Positions 13,386 through 24,281 are shown, numbered from the stretch's first letter. The stretch: DNA of 64,000 nt from Cephalopachus bancanus (GCA_027257055.1 JAPVLO010000179.1:682001-746000); one strand, 5' to 3'. The notes: a model not told the origin generated them from the letters alone. A program made the numbers and translations.

Positions 13386-13541
13386 CTCCAAGCTAAAGCA
13401 GCTCTGGCCTCCGGGTCCATGGCTCCCGGCGTCCCCATCAGCGCAGCGGTGCAGCTCCCGCGTGGCTCGCAGGCGCAGGCTCTCCCGCTCATCCCCTCGG
13501 GCTGGACCAAGCTGCCACTCCAGCTGCTCTCTCAGTTTGGA
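13386..13541 (-). CDS. MTCL1: MTCL1 internal exon (52 codons, [12 protein letters not shown]...CFSLE)
   Basis: After the acceptor cctaacag the frame reads [20 protein letters not shown], then [19 protein letters not shown], ending GGQSCFSLE before a GTCAGC donor. This corresponds to the [20 protein letters not shown]... segment of human MTCL1 as I remember it. It starts in phase 0 directly after LGPDLQ of the large exon and ends in phase 0. The first half continues the coiled coil (LREQLEWQL); the second half is Arg/His/Gly-rich and likely flexible. The donor lacks the usual A at +3/+4 context (GTCAGC) and is the weakest in the gene, so skipping or delayed splicing of this exon is plausible but not shown. 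Confidence 0.94.
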
Positions 13542-13591
13542 CTGTTAGGTGCATGGGAGGGATTTGTTTTGTTTTGTTTTGTTTTTTAAAT

Positions 13592-13597
13592 TTTATA
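13592..13597 (-). promoter_or_regulatory. MTCL1: Possible variant poly(A) signal TATAAA
   Basis: TATAAA lies about 50 bases before the 13541 exon on the gene strand. It would end a transcript that reads through the 14642 donor. It is a weak, non-canonical hexamer and what follows is A-rich, not GU-rich, so this is a candidate only. Confidence 0.2.
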
Positions 13598-14536
13598 CAA
13601 AAAACAAAGGGCGGGGGGAGGTGAAGTGGGAGGATAAAGAAAACAAAAATGGGTGAGGGAGACAACTGAAAAAACTACCAAAGAAAAGCATGAATAGAAA
13701 CACCAACTTAAAGACAGTGGCGTAAGAGTGAAGAGAACAGACCCGAAATGAGGATGAGCAAAAGGGTGGGCTGACACATCTGAAAAGCAAAGAGAGAAGG
13801 GGGGATGCACAACATTGGTTATGGGGCGCATGCAATGGGGACGCATGAGTCCAGAACTCAACCGCAAGCACACTACCCATGAAGGAAACGGAAAACAAGG
13901 CTCTTCCTTCCTTACTTGTGGGTCGAGCAGCAAAAGCCATAATCCAGGGCGGCAGCTGGACCATGCACCCAAGGCGAGGCAGAGGAAAGCAGTCCTCAGA
14001 AGGCTACTCCGCTCCGCCTCACCTCGGCTGGGGAGGGCGGCAGGAGCAAGCCGGCAGCGAACTTTTCCATCAAAACCATCCTTCTCCCAGAATTGAGCTC
14101 CTCGCCTCATTCTGGCTGATCTTCCAGCGGGAGTTGGGGGCCTGGGCTGCCTAGGGCCTTTCAGACTGCACTGTGTCCCTCTGGTAGCAAACCCAAGCAG
14201 GGCCGTGCACACTTGTGAGTGAGTCTGCTCATTATCCTGACTGTGTCATGAGTTTGTACTTTGCTCAGACTCCTCATTGTTTCTTCATCAGGGTAGCTGG
14301 TTGTTGGATACACCGAGAAAGGAGCAAGGACGGACTGCGTCGATCCCTACTGCTCCCACTGGACTTAGCCTTGTGTCATGAGAGGGCCTCTAGACCACGA
14401 GCAGCGGCACAGTGAAAAACAAGAGAGGAAAAAGAAACAGGGAAATACAAGAGAACTTAAAAAAAAAAAAAAGGAACTCAACAAATAGAAAGGGTCTGGT
14501 GGACCCTCGAGGCTTTAGTACAATGCAGGTTTGAAA

Positions 14537-14641
14537 TCATAACCAAGCAGCCGTGAGCAGCATGAGCCCGAGTGCAGCAATGCCAGCGAGAAGGAGGAAG
14601 AGCAAGACGGAGCAGGGAGGCGAAGCCACGAGCCCCCTTAC
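14537..14641 (-). CDS. MTCL1: Alternative MTCL1 C-terminus: hydrophobic tail by intron read-through
   Basis: If the donor at 14641 is ignored, the frame of the large exon continues [11 protein letters not shown] and then enters an unbroken hydrophobic run ([18 protein letters not shown], then TAAWL) ending at a TGA at 14539-14537. That is 34 extra residues with about 24 consecutive non-charged, mostly Leu/Ala/Gly residues at the very C-terminus: the layout of a tail-anchored membrane protein with almost nothing after the helix. The resulting product would carry all of the large coiled-coil exon but lack every exon downstream of it. From memory, the paralogue SOGA3 is annotated with a C-terminal transmembrane segment, which supports this as an ancestral alternative end and not chance. 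Whether the isoform is made in this species cannot be told from the sequence. Confidence 0.55.
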   Translation of the reverse strand, partial: VRGLVASPPCSVLLFLLLAGIAALGLMLLTAAWL

Positions 14642-15934
14642 CTGCAAGTCCGGGCCCAGCTCCTTCCCCAGGTTCCCGATGGGGGAGTCCCGGGACACGG
14701 AGGTCACGGTGGAGAGGAAGCTGGAAGACTCTGTGAGGTGGGGCAAGGGAGACAAGCCATCCCCAATCCGGTTCACCTGCTCCAGGAAGGCCTGAAGCTC
14801 TTTCCTGAAAGCCTTCATCTTGGCATTGATGGTCCCCAGCAGGTGGGGGTCGTGCTGGCCTCCCTCACTCCGCTCCCCCTCGCCCTGGACTCCAGGCCCC
14901 GGGGAGGCCGCTCCACTGCCCTGCAGCCCCAAATCAAGGAGGAAACCATCAGTGTCCATGATAAGGCGCTCCATGGTCCGCTCGAGCCGCTGGGCCTCAT
15001 GCTTTATGGTCACCAGGCACTCGGAGTCCTCCCGTGCCCTCAGGAGCTCCGCGGGGCATGGCTCGCTGGCCTCTGATGGCTTTCCGCTCCCGAAGCCCGA
15101 CGTCTTCTCAAACATCTCCTCCGAGTCACTCTCCCCACCGACAGGCCCTTCCCGCTTGGGCTGGGACAGGCGGCCCTCCTCCCCGTCGCTCTCCTTCTTG
15201 CCCACATCACTCTCGGCGTCGCTGTCCCGGGGACTCGGTGCGTGCAGCCCCAGGTGAGCGGCCAGGTCGCAGCGCTGGACGTTGGACAGCAGCACCCGGT
15301 TCTCGTGCTGCAGCTTCAGGACCTTCCCGCTCAGCTCGCTGATCTGCAACCTGGCCGACTTGAGCTCCTCCTGCAGGGGGGCCCCGTCCCCGAGCCACCC
15401 CGGCTCCTGGTGAGGCTCAAACTTGAACTTGCTCAGCTCGTGTGTCAGCTGCCGGTTGTGGTCTTCAATCTCGGAGATGGACCTCCGGAGCAGCTCCGCT
15501 TCCTCTTCCACAAACTGCAGGTGGCGGCGCAGCTCCAGGGAGGACTCCAGAGAGTCACCAAAGGGTGAGGTAGGAATACTGGGTGTGTGGTCCCGACCCG
15601 GCCCCTCTCGCTCGAGTTGGCCCCGCATGTCCTCCATCTCTGCCTTGAGGCCGCGGTTCTCCACCTCCAGCTCCACGATCTTCCGGCCCAAGATGTTGGC
15701 TTCCTCCTCCACCAGCTTTAGCCGCAGCTTCAGCTCTGCCTCCCGGGTGCTGGGAGGCCCGCCTGCTTCCCCCATGGGCAGGGGGCTGTCCACGTCCCCA
15801 TAGAGGGACTTGTACTTCTGGAGCTCCTGCTCCAGCTCGTCTTTCTCCCTTCCGAGTTTGGCCATCTTCTTGCGCATCAGGGAGGCTTCCTCTTTGGCAA
15901 ACTGGAGCTGGCACTTCAAGTCGGCACTGTCATC
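14642..15934 (-). CDS. MTCL1: MTCL1 large central exon (431 codons), SOGA-type coiled coils
   Basis: MTCL1 crosslinks and bundles non-centrosomal microtubules, is a partner of the polarity kinase PAR-1b/MARK2, and acts in epithelial cells and Purkinje axons (family knowledge). The exon opens after a ctggcag acceptor with [20 protein letters not shown] and closes [10 protein letters not shown] before GTAAGG. In exon residues: three related coiled-coil units start near 9 ([15 protein letters not shown]), 72 ([15 protein letters not shown]) and 139 ([15 protein letters not shown]); a fourth helix spans about 187-225 ([20 protein letters not shown]); an acidic Ser tract spans 234-290 ([28 protein letters not shown]); another helix is at 295-326; a final one is at 366-392 before [20 protein letters not shown]. 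No start codon is needed because it is an internal exon; the TTG at 15919 is Leu. Compared with my memory of human MTCL1 it has scattered substitutions and lacks a short Gly/Ala/Pro insertion after GWLG. Phase is 0 at both ends. Confidence 0.96.
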
Positions 15935-17619
15935 CTGCCAGGAGAGAACAGCCCGGGAGAAGGGTTATTTGAAAATACCAAATGTTCATGTTTTTGATGA
16001 TTCCCCTCACACCTCGCCCCCAAAACACACACAAACACCAAACACCGATCCTTCTGTCAGTGCTGTTGAGATACACGGAGAAACAGCCAAGACAAAGCAG
16101 AGGTGAGACCAGGGGCTTTGTGGAGGGGATCTGGGAAAGGCCTTCGGTTTGTTGCTTTGCCATCAAAACAAAAGAAACCAAAAATATTAGTTTGGAAAAA
16201 CACGTGCATGTGAAAAGCATCATACAAGTTATGAGTAAAGAAGGAGAAAATGAAATGGCATCTAATACCCATCAGTAATGTGCGACCCCTCACTGCTTTG
16301 TAAATCTGATCTCGTTACTCACCTGCACGAGTAAGGGAGACAGCAGAGCCCCCTCACTAAGGCTTGGTGCAGGCAGATAGGGTCGGGGGCTGCATCCACC
16401 CAGCCACACTCACTTCCTTCACCATGCAGACTGCTCTTATTCAAAGTGGCCAGCAATCTGCAAGATCTGTCTATGATGGGGAGGTCAGGCCACCCAAATC
16501 AGAACCCAGCTCTCCTTTGGTTTACGGCAGTGCCAGAGACAGGGCAATTCGCCTCCCATCCTACTGGTCTCCCCAGCCCCAACATCCCACAAGAATGACA
16601 TGATGACAAAAAAAATGAGGTGACGAGCTTGAGGGTGCTTTGCAAGTCCAGGTGCTTGCCGAGTCAGTACCAAGATCAGACAGTTGGTATACACTGATTA
16701 CTGCAAACCTGGACACCTGGCTACTCACAGGCTTTCACCATGCAAGTGCAAATTCAGGGTTTTTGCTTACATTTATTTTCCTTCAGTTGCTATAACACAA
16801 CAGGAAATTAAACTCAGAGAACTGAAGCAAGGAATTGTGTTGGATAGAGTCAAGTGTTTCAAAACCTGAGAAGTGGTCCTCATTGGGATACCAGAGGGTT
16901 CTGGAAGGTCCCTGAAACTACTCACAGTGCTCACAGCCTTCACTACTTGTTTGAGGTCAAGAAGTCACTTTTTAGATCAACTGGAAAGTCACCTCTACTT
17001 TGCAGGGATGGTCTCCATGCTTTGAAGCTATTTGAACTCTCCGTTTTGGTCTTACACAAATGTTTTACTATTCACATTCAGCGAATGGGAAAAATTACCA
17101 TTTCGTGATTGACTGGCTATCAGAAGTTCCAAAAGGCTTCAGCAAAGACTTCCCCCTTACACTGAGAAACTGTCAGTAGCTCCATGGGAGTCAAATCCCA
17201 TCAGCCCCAGCAGAGGGAGATTTATCAAACTGCTCTCCAGTCCTGTTAACCAATCCCCGGAACAAGTCAACCCGCTGAGGGAGAATTAACTCTTCCAGAT
17301 CACCTGTGCTTATGACGCAGCTTTTATACTCAGGGAACATGGCTCGGGTTTGTCACATTCTTGTGGCACACTCACCGCAAGAGAAATGCCTTCCTTGGTA
17401 CCTCCCAAATTTCCTCCTTCACCCTGTCTTGACCCTTCCTCCCTCACCGCAACCCCACGGAAAAGGGGAAAAAATGTTACAAGGAAGACTCAAGGAAAAA
17501 CCCACAGCCAAGTGTGCAGCCAGTGCCACATGGATAAGCACACCCTGGCGCTTTCTGTGCACCCTCAGAGGGATGCAAATGTCCACTGTCAATTGCTCAG
17601 CCAAGGATAAAACCATCCT

Positions 17620-17932
17620 GGCCAGGTGAAATGGCTCATGCCTGTAATTCTTGCATTTTGGGAGGCAGAGGCGAGAGAATTGCCTGAGCCTGGGAGTTCA
17701 AGACCAGTCTAGGCAACATGGCAAGACCCTGTCTCTACAATAAATAAATAAAATTAGCCAGTGGTGGTACACACCTGTAGTCCTAGCTACTTGAAAGGCT
17801 GAGGTGGAAGGATTGCCTGAGCTCAGTAGGTGGAGGCCGGCTGTAGTAGCTGTGATCATGCCACTGTACTCTAAGCCTGGTTGACAGAGTGAGAGCCCAA
17901 CTTAAAAGAACAACAACCCCCCCCAAAAAAAA
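17620..17932 (+). mobile_element. Alu, intermediate between AluJ and the derived lineage
   Basis: It has the CTCTACAATAAATA middle and GATTGCCTGAGC left arm but keeps GGCTCATGCCTGTAATTC and a right arm near AluJ (GTAGCTGTGATCATGCCACTG). The tail is degenerate (ccccccccaaaaaaaa). Confidence 0.9.
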
Positions 17933-17999
17933 CCAGTCCTGCTGGACTTGGGGTCAAACATGCTGCCCAGAGCCCTGGCTTTGCTCCTTCTACTGTCCA

Positions 18000-18130
18000 G
18001 GAGACCTGGTCTAATCACAGAGCTCTGGTGAACCTGTCTCTTTATGTCTAAAGCAATGTGCTCACCCAACCACAAGGTCATTATGAAGATCAAATGAAAT
18101 AATGTACAGTAAAGTGGTTTGTATATGATA
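18000..18130 (+). repeat. MIR element (3' half)
   Basis: The segment ggtcattatgaagatcaaatgaaataatgtacagtaaagtgg matches the MIR 3' portion (GTGAGGATTAAATGAGATAATACA...). Confidence 0.6.
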
Positions 18131-18489
18131 AATCACCATACTCTAACTCTCTGAAATTAACTTTCTTCCTCGTCTGAAACACAACTAATATTGGAGAAAG
18201 GAGTCAGTAACTGTGTTCTTTTTCTCTTTGTGCATTAGAAAAATAATATGTAAATATCATATGGTCTTTGAGTTCTGAAAACTTATCACATTAAGGATTT
18301 GGTTGGGGTTTGGCCAGGCAGACATAAAAAGCATTTCTGTGACTAACTTGAAGTCAGATTGTCTGCTCCACTCACAACTACCGAGCAAAACATTTCATCA
18401 TTACCGTTGATGTAATGACATTTGTTTTTTAAAGGGCTATACAAGACATACATTGTGTTTAATCCTAAAACGAAAGGAAAAGCATGCTT

Positions 18490-18545
18490 GTTTATTTGTT
18501 CATTTTTTCAGTAAATATTGAATACCTACTATGTACCAGAAATTG
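18490..18545 (-). repeat. L2 3'-end scrap
   Basis: The segment tttatttgttcattttttcagtaaatattgaatacctactatgtacca is the complement of the L2 tail. Confidence 0.6.
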
Positions 18546-18766
18546 GCATGTTACCTTTAAACAACTCCAGCTTCTTAGAATTTTCAAAAGTAGAACAAAC
18601 AAAAGCACTCTTTCAATTTTTGTTAAACATAGATTTACAAGAAATCCAAATACACATGTCTTTGTTGTTCACATGAAGGAATGGTGTTTAAGCTAAATTA
18701 TGTATCAATTAAGACAATATAAATATTTTGCAAATGAATTAGTTTAGAAGTTAAAAGCCTGGAACT

Positions 18767-19066
18767 GAGCTGGGCTCTATGGCTCAGCCTGTAATCCCAT
18801 GCTTTGGGAGGCTGAGGTGAGTGAATTGCCTGAGCCTGCAGGTTCGAGAGCCGCCTGGGCAACTTGGCGAGACCTCATCTCTACAATAAATCAAAAAATT
18901 AGCTGGGCGTGATAGTGCACGCCTGTAGTTCTAGCTACTTGGAAAGCTAAGGTAGAAGGATCACTGGAATCCAGCAGGTCGAGGCTGTGGTGACTGGGAG
19001 CAGCCACTGCACTCTAGCCTGGGCCACAGATTGAGACTCGAACTCAAAAAAAAAAAAAAAAAAAAA
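18767..19066 (+). mobile_element. Alu, derived lineage
   Basis: Its head reads GGCTCAGCCTGTAATCCC, and it has AATAAATCAAAAAATTAG and CCAGCAGGTCGAGGCTG. It is flanked by AAAAGCCTGG(A/G)ACTG on both sides (18753 and 19063), one mismatch. It is moderately diverged. Confidence 0.94.
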
Positions 19067-21746
19067 GCCTGGGACTGGAAGACAGGGGAGTGCCCTCAGT
19101 CCATCATTAACCAGTGTCCAAAATCGCCCAAGCAATCCCATCTCCACCTCTGAAGCGGAGAGATCCGTGGCAGCAATGGTCATCAAAGAGAATGTCATCC
19201 AGCTACAGGGAAACTCGGCTCACCCTCTGCCACCTCAAGCCTGGGACTCAAGACTGGGCCAGATCAAGAAATGGGCAGGGCCGCCTGTCGTGACCAGTGT
19301 CCTAACTCTACTTCCATGGAAATTTATAGCTGGTGAGGCCTTGATATGGCGGAAGCCAGCCAGAGAGGCTCAGATGAGGGGCAGAATTGCCTGCACAGTT
19401 CAGGAAGCTTTCATCTCATACTAGAGTCTGCACCAGGGACCCAGGCAAACCTCTCCTGAGGGTCTTCCCCCACAAACTGAACTAAGAAATTGGGGGCAGG
19501 AGGTAAGGTCTCTGAGAAGGGTTTTGAAACACTCCGAAGGTTCTAAGTGCTTATTTACCCCTTATGCAGGTAGACAATCCCTCAAATTACCTTAATTTCT
19601 GGAAACCTTGAACCTCACACCTTTCCCCTCCATCCATCATCCCCTACAAGTCTGACTATAGCCAGAACAATTCTCTTCCATCTCCTTGGGCCTAAACCCA
19701 GGTCAGTTGAGGCAGCAGGATTCCAAGACATATCCTAATGAGTATTGATATACAGATTACCTGAAGATTGATAAAATATCCAAAATGTCTTCTTGTTCCT
19801 TACAGAAAGAAACTGTATAAAACACCAGGAATTCTAAAATATGATTAAAGCATGCTGTCATTTTGACTGAACACCCATGCATGCACTGCTAGGCCTGCCA
19901 CCAAGATGAATGCAGTTTTTGAAAGAAAATCCTTAAAGCCAAGGGAGAGTGTATATTAAATGAAGGGGTCAGATTTCCTCTGCAAGGTGGAGGTGGCCAG
20001 AACAGGGCCCACTGCATCTGCGAGGGGCCATGTGCAGGAGAGGGGAGGCCCCAGGGAAGTTGAGCTCAGTCGGTTCTGAGTGGGGGAAGCCACTCCTAAT
20101 AAGATGGGGAATCACAACCTCAGCTCAAACAGCAGGATACTTGATACCTATCTTATAAGAATAGACTTTCTAAAACTCTGCCAAAACTCTAGAGGAGGGG
20201 TCTAGGCTGGCTCCTAAACTTAAAGATATCAAGCTCTGGCTTCAGATAGCTCCAGGAATGCACTAAGAAGCAGAAGATCAAGTCAGACTTTTCCATATGA
20301 TGCAATTCCTGTTGCAGGCAGAGAAGGCAAGCAAGGCCAGGAGGGGAGACACACACGGGGCCCACCACCATTACCACCAGCGGGAAAGGCCTTGTCAAGC
20401 AATAGAAATATATCGCTCTCTGTATATATTCTTTGGCTTGCAAGTCAGCCGTCCAGCCAGCATCCTGAGTGGCTGACTGCCCGCATGCCTACCTTGTGCA
20501 GGGGCGCCAGCTTCCTTTGACTTTTGGTTGCAGACCTGCAGTTCTCAGTGTGCTCCGTTCCACCATTCTGCTGAACAAAAACTCCTTTCTCAATAATCCT
20601 GCAGGTTGAGTGGGCAGCTCAACATATCCCTAGGACTGGATTTCTGATGTGTGCCCAAGGAGCAGAGCTCCTGCTCCTGTTTTTGGCTCATTTTACCCAC
20701 AGATGAATACAATTCCACGCTGTTAGTTTCATAATGGGGCAGATATTCGCCCTTTTTAAAAAACAATCTTCCTGGGTCAAGAGCCAGCAAGTTGGAAACA
20801 CTCTCAGCCCAGGAGGGTGTAAGCGCCTGGCAGTGGGATGGCAGATGTTACTTCCCTGTTATTAGCGGATTCCAAGTGAGTTGGGGAAGAGGGTGGAGAG
20901 GATGGAAGAGAATAGTTACTATCTGGTACTCTTGCTGCTCAAACTGGGCCCACCCTCCTCGAATGGCACTCGGGATCAGTCAGTTTGAAGAATGGAAAAA
21001 CCAGACGGGATCCTTCCAAGGGGAGTTCATAAGGACAGGGCTACACCATGGCCTCTGAGCTTTCTTGGTTACCCTGACTTATTGTGTCTCTCTAATTACT
21101 GCTTGCTCTGAGTTCAGTGAGCTGATATCCCAATAACAACTTTGTGCTTTCCAACACCCAATACCAAGAGCAATTTAAAAAAAAGAAAGGAATCCAGTAA
21201 AACAACTTTTCAGAGACGCTAAGAAAGGTCTGAAGAGCACATCGCATGTACATAGGAAAGGCTAAGCTCTTATCATTTTTAGGATAGAATATTTTACTTC
21301 AGTTAGGATAATTCAGGTATTGTTCAGCTTGTACATTAAAAAAAAATACTCAAAACAATGGCTTATGAATGAACCACTTATGAACACTATAGTAGCTATA
21401 TTATTTTACTGTGTGGATGACACTGAAGGCCAAAACACCTTTTACCAGTTATGACTACTGCCAGGCCCCAAACTACACCTAATTCTGTTTCACACAAAAC
21501 CAGTTTGTTCTTCTCTTTCCTGAAAAAAAATTACTAGCTTATCAGTGCAAGAGAGAAAAGGAAGGAGCTGTGGGTTTAGAAAGAAAACATTCACCCCATG
21601 GAGGTTTTGAATGAGTCCAAATGTTGTGGCAGGTAATATTTATGTGAATGTTTCAAAGGCAAAGCTAATACTTTCTGAGAAAATTCAAAATGAAGGGATT
21701 TCCTCTTCAGGAGATGTAGCAACAGAATGAAAACCTCTGAGCTTAC

Positions 21747-21806
21747 CTGGTTAAAGGTTTTCTTCTCTTTGTACATTTCCCGACTGCCTCTTCTCTTTAG
21801 AGAACT
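21747..21806 (-). CDS. MTCL1: MTCL1 internal exon (20 codons, SSLKRRGSREMYKEKKTFNQ)
   Basis: The 60-bp exon reads SSLKRRGSREMYKEKKTFNQ, flanked by a ggatctatttcag acceptor and a GTAAGC donor. It sits in phase 0 immediately before DDSADLKCQ of the large exon. It is highly basic (K/R at 9 of 20), unlike the acidic coiled coils that follow, and in this family the region ahead of the SOGA coiled coils lies near the N-terminal microtubule-binding part, so a contact with tubulin is a reasonable inference. I assign it by its splice sites, phase and position; similarity to the human exon is from memory. It is the most 5' exon I can place with confidence. Confidence 0.88.
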
Positions 21807-23924
21807 CTGAAATAGATCCAAGGAGCACTCTGTTACCGAGGGGTCACAAGTGACAGCCAGCACTAGACAAACACCTTCCCCATGGATGAAGACACACAGT
21901 GGATGGAGGCTGTTTCACAGTAGAATCAAGAAATAACCTAGAGTTGACATTTAAATGCAGTTAGATAATTCTGGTGGAGTCTTAGAATCCTAAGATGCTT
22001 TAAGTTTTAATTATTGTATTCAGGCTATTCCTCAATTATTCAGTTTAACAAAAAAGGAGGGTAGCTGTAATAATTTGTAACAGTGGAGAAAAGGCAAGAG
22101 GAAAAGGGCAGGAAGTTTTGGAAATAGATACCATGATGATCCTGGAGTTAGCTTGCCTTGCTAAATATGCTTTGTTTGGGTTGATACCAAAATTAATTGG
22201 GGTCTCCTGAGTGGCCAGACTAAAAAGTGGCAGGAAGGGAGAGAAGAGCAGCCCTAGTTTATGGAGAACACCTAACCTAGCTTGCATATTCTCAAAAAAC
22301 CCAATCCGATTCACGATTCAACCTCGCTCTAAAAGACCTTACAGAGTTCAAAATGTATTCACGGGAAGTGGCCGGCTGTGTCTTTCAGTGCGCGGGGTCC
22401 CTGCCCACTTTTATATGATAGGTGTACCTTTGCCGGCTCCAGGCAAGAAACTGCCAGTGTGTCTGAAAAACAAACATGAGTATGAATAAAAGGGCCCAGG
22501 GATGCCTGCAACAGACTCACAGGGAGCGAGGCCAGTTGCTAAGGGAAAGCATGAAGACAGAAAGAAATGGTGAAGACAAGCAGAAAGCTTCCTGGAGGAA
22601 TCCAAAGGACTCTTAATCTGAAAAGATTAAATTAATCCCGAGGAAAGCTGGAAGAAAGCAGGTGGGGAAGCAAAGCCCTGTAGGCCCCTATTCAGATGCC
22701 GGGGAGGTGCCCACTGCCTTCCCCTCTGCAGCTCCAGCTCAGCCCTCCTCGACCTCCTCTGAGGTGCCCCGAGAGCCCTGGCGCTGGTCTTTATTTCTCT
22801 GCTGCTAAAGAGGCTCTCACACAAGTCATTTTTATCACAGCTGGAACTTAAGTTCATTAACCCAGTAGCGTTCACATTCTAAATGTCTCACTGTCAAAAA
22901 GCCAGGCCTTGCCACTTACTGGAGGAATTCTAGGTTAAACAATTAAAATTCTAGCTGCCTCTGCCTCTATGAAGCTGGAGGCCTGGTGGGGAGGGAATAG
23001 GTAATTGAGAGAAGACCCACAGGGTGAAGGGGTGAAGAAGGTCACAGAGTCAGCATGGGGTATGGGGCGGGGCTTCCGACGGTGGACAAAGGGGGATGAC
23101 CCCAGCTGCAGAAGTGGCTTTATTTCCTTCAGTCTTTTTGGTAAAGCGAGTCAAACTACAAAGAGAATCAGTCTCCTCCCACAGGTAAAGTTAAGCTTGT
23201 CTTAATGGCTTGAGTTTTTCCACCCATAATGAGATTTTCCAAGAGGTTTTCCACACGCTTCAGTTAAGGAGTTTCATTTATTTAGATGAGCTGGGTGAGA
23301 TGAGCATTCCTGATGATTCACTACAGAGAAGAGTTACGAAAAAGATGTAGGGAGAGAGCCTGTTTCTTAGCTTTAACCTAAAGCATTCAAGGCCCGAGCG
23401 AGTGCAGTGCAGAGCCTGCGGTTCGTCAGGTTTCATTACTTTCTCCCAACGAACAGAGTATAGATTCTGCATGTGAAGAAAGAAAATAAAATATCTAGAA
23501 GTGAAATGCAAGCTAGAGGTGGACACAAAAGTTTCTTAAGACCTAGGCAGCGTTATGGGTTGCTGCATTTGTTGCTGGGGAGAGAGTGAAGATAGGGAGC
23601 CCGTGGGTGGAATCCTGTGTCTTTTCCTATTGCTGATAAGCTGTAAATTGTGGCCCCAAGTCTTACGATCCTTCCAGTAAATCACAGGACAGGGAGTTGT
23701 GGGACTCCCCCCCAGCCCTTTCAGATCCCACTCACAACGGCAACTAGGACTAAAGTTAACCAGACATTTGCAAGACCTGTTTGAAGGAAACCACAAGATT
23801 TGGGGGATCGACATAAAATAATGCCCGATACTGCCTGAGGGGAAGACCTTGTAAGGATGTGCCGCTTCTCCCAAACCATTCTATAAGTATGATGTCATTT
23901 AACCAGATTCCTGTCTCTCTCTCC

Positions 23925-24000
23925 ACATATATAGTCTACATATGTACATAATATTACCATATATGTACGTATACATATACAAAAAGTACATGTGTGTGTG
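23925..24000. repeat. AT/TG-rich simple sequence
   Basis: It is an alternating pyrimidine-purine run (catatatatag...tatgtacataatatt...tatatgtacgtatacatatac, then tgtgtgtg) with many overlapping TATGTA/TACATA palindromes. Confidence 0.7.
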
Positions 24001-24070
24001 ATTTTTATGTGTTTGTGAGGGTGGTAAGAGATGAAAGGACTCAACACAGCGATTCAAAATTCATCAAGAA

Positions 24071-24281
24071 CAGGAGTTGGCAAACTATGTCCCTCAGGAC
24101 AAATCAACCCACAGCCTGCTTTGTAGAATCAGTTTAATTAGAATACAGTCACATTTACTATTGTCTGTGGCTGCTTTGCACTCCACCGGCAGATTTGAGC
24201 ATTAGTGACAAACCATTATGATCTGCAAAGCCTAAAATATTTACTGTCTGGCCTTTTTCAGAAAAAGTTTGCTGACCTCTG
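24071..24281 (+). mobile_element. hAT-type non-autonomous DNA transposon
   Basis: The ends are inverted repeats (CAGGAGTTGGCAAACT at the left, AGTTTGCTGACCTCTG at the right). The interior matches the common GGCAAACT element (GCCTAAAATATTTACTGTCTGGCC). It is bounded by 8-bp duplications ATCAAGAA / ATCTAGAA with one mismatch, the size expected for hAT. Confidence 0.85.

Larger units (their letters stand above)
13542..14641 (-). other. MTCL1: Short MTCL1 intron; possible composite terminal exon / alternative 3' UTR
   Basis: This 1.1-kb intron lies between the 431-codon and 52-codon exons (donor GTAAGG, acceptor cctaacag). It contains no interspersed repeat, which stands out against the repeat-rich flanks. 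It begins with 34 in-frame codons and a stop (see 14537-14641). It has a poly(T)-like tract (+ strand A-run 14459-14473) and a (GTTTT)n tract at 13566-13586. On the sense strand no AATAAA or ATTAAA is present; the only poly(A)-signal variant I see is TATAAA at 13597-13592. Confidence 0.7.
15935..21746 (-). other. MTCL1: MTCL1 intron (5.8 kb)
   Basis: Donor is GTAAGC at 21746, acceptor ctggcag at 15935. It carries two Alus (17620, 18767), a MIR (18000-18130) and an L2 scrap (18490-18545). The stretches 15935-17619 and 19080-21746 hold no element or exon I can support. Confidence 0.8.

Noticed and set aside
13586..14212. 208-codon open frame on the minus strand between two MTCL1 exons
   Set aside because: It is in a different position from the coding tail, has no domain or codon-pattern support, ends in low-complexity Phe/Ser/Pro-rich sequence and lies inside the short intron.
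22428..22462. Exon-like 35-bp segment on the minus strand with a strong acceptor (catgtttgtttttcag) and GTACAC donor
   Set aside because: It is not a multiple of three, unlike all placed exons, and the peptide has no resemblance to the family; most likely a pseudo-exon.
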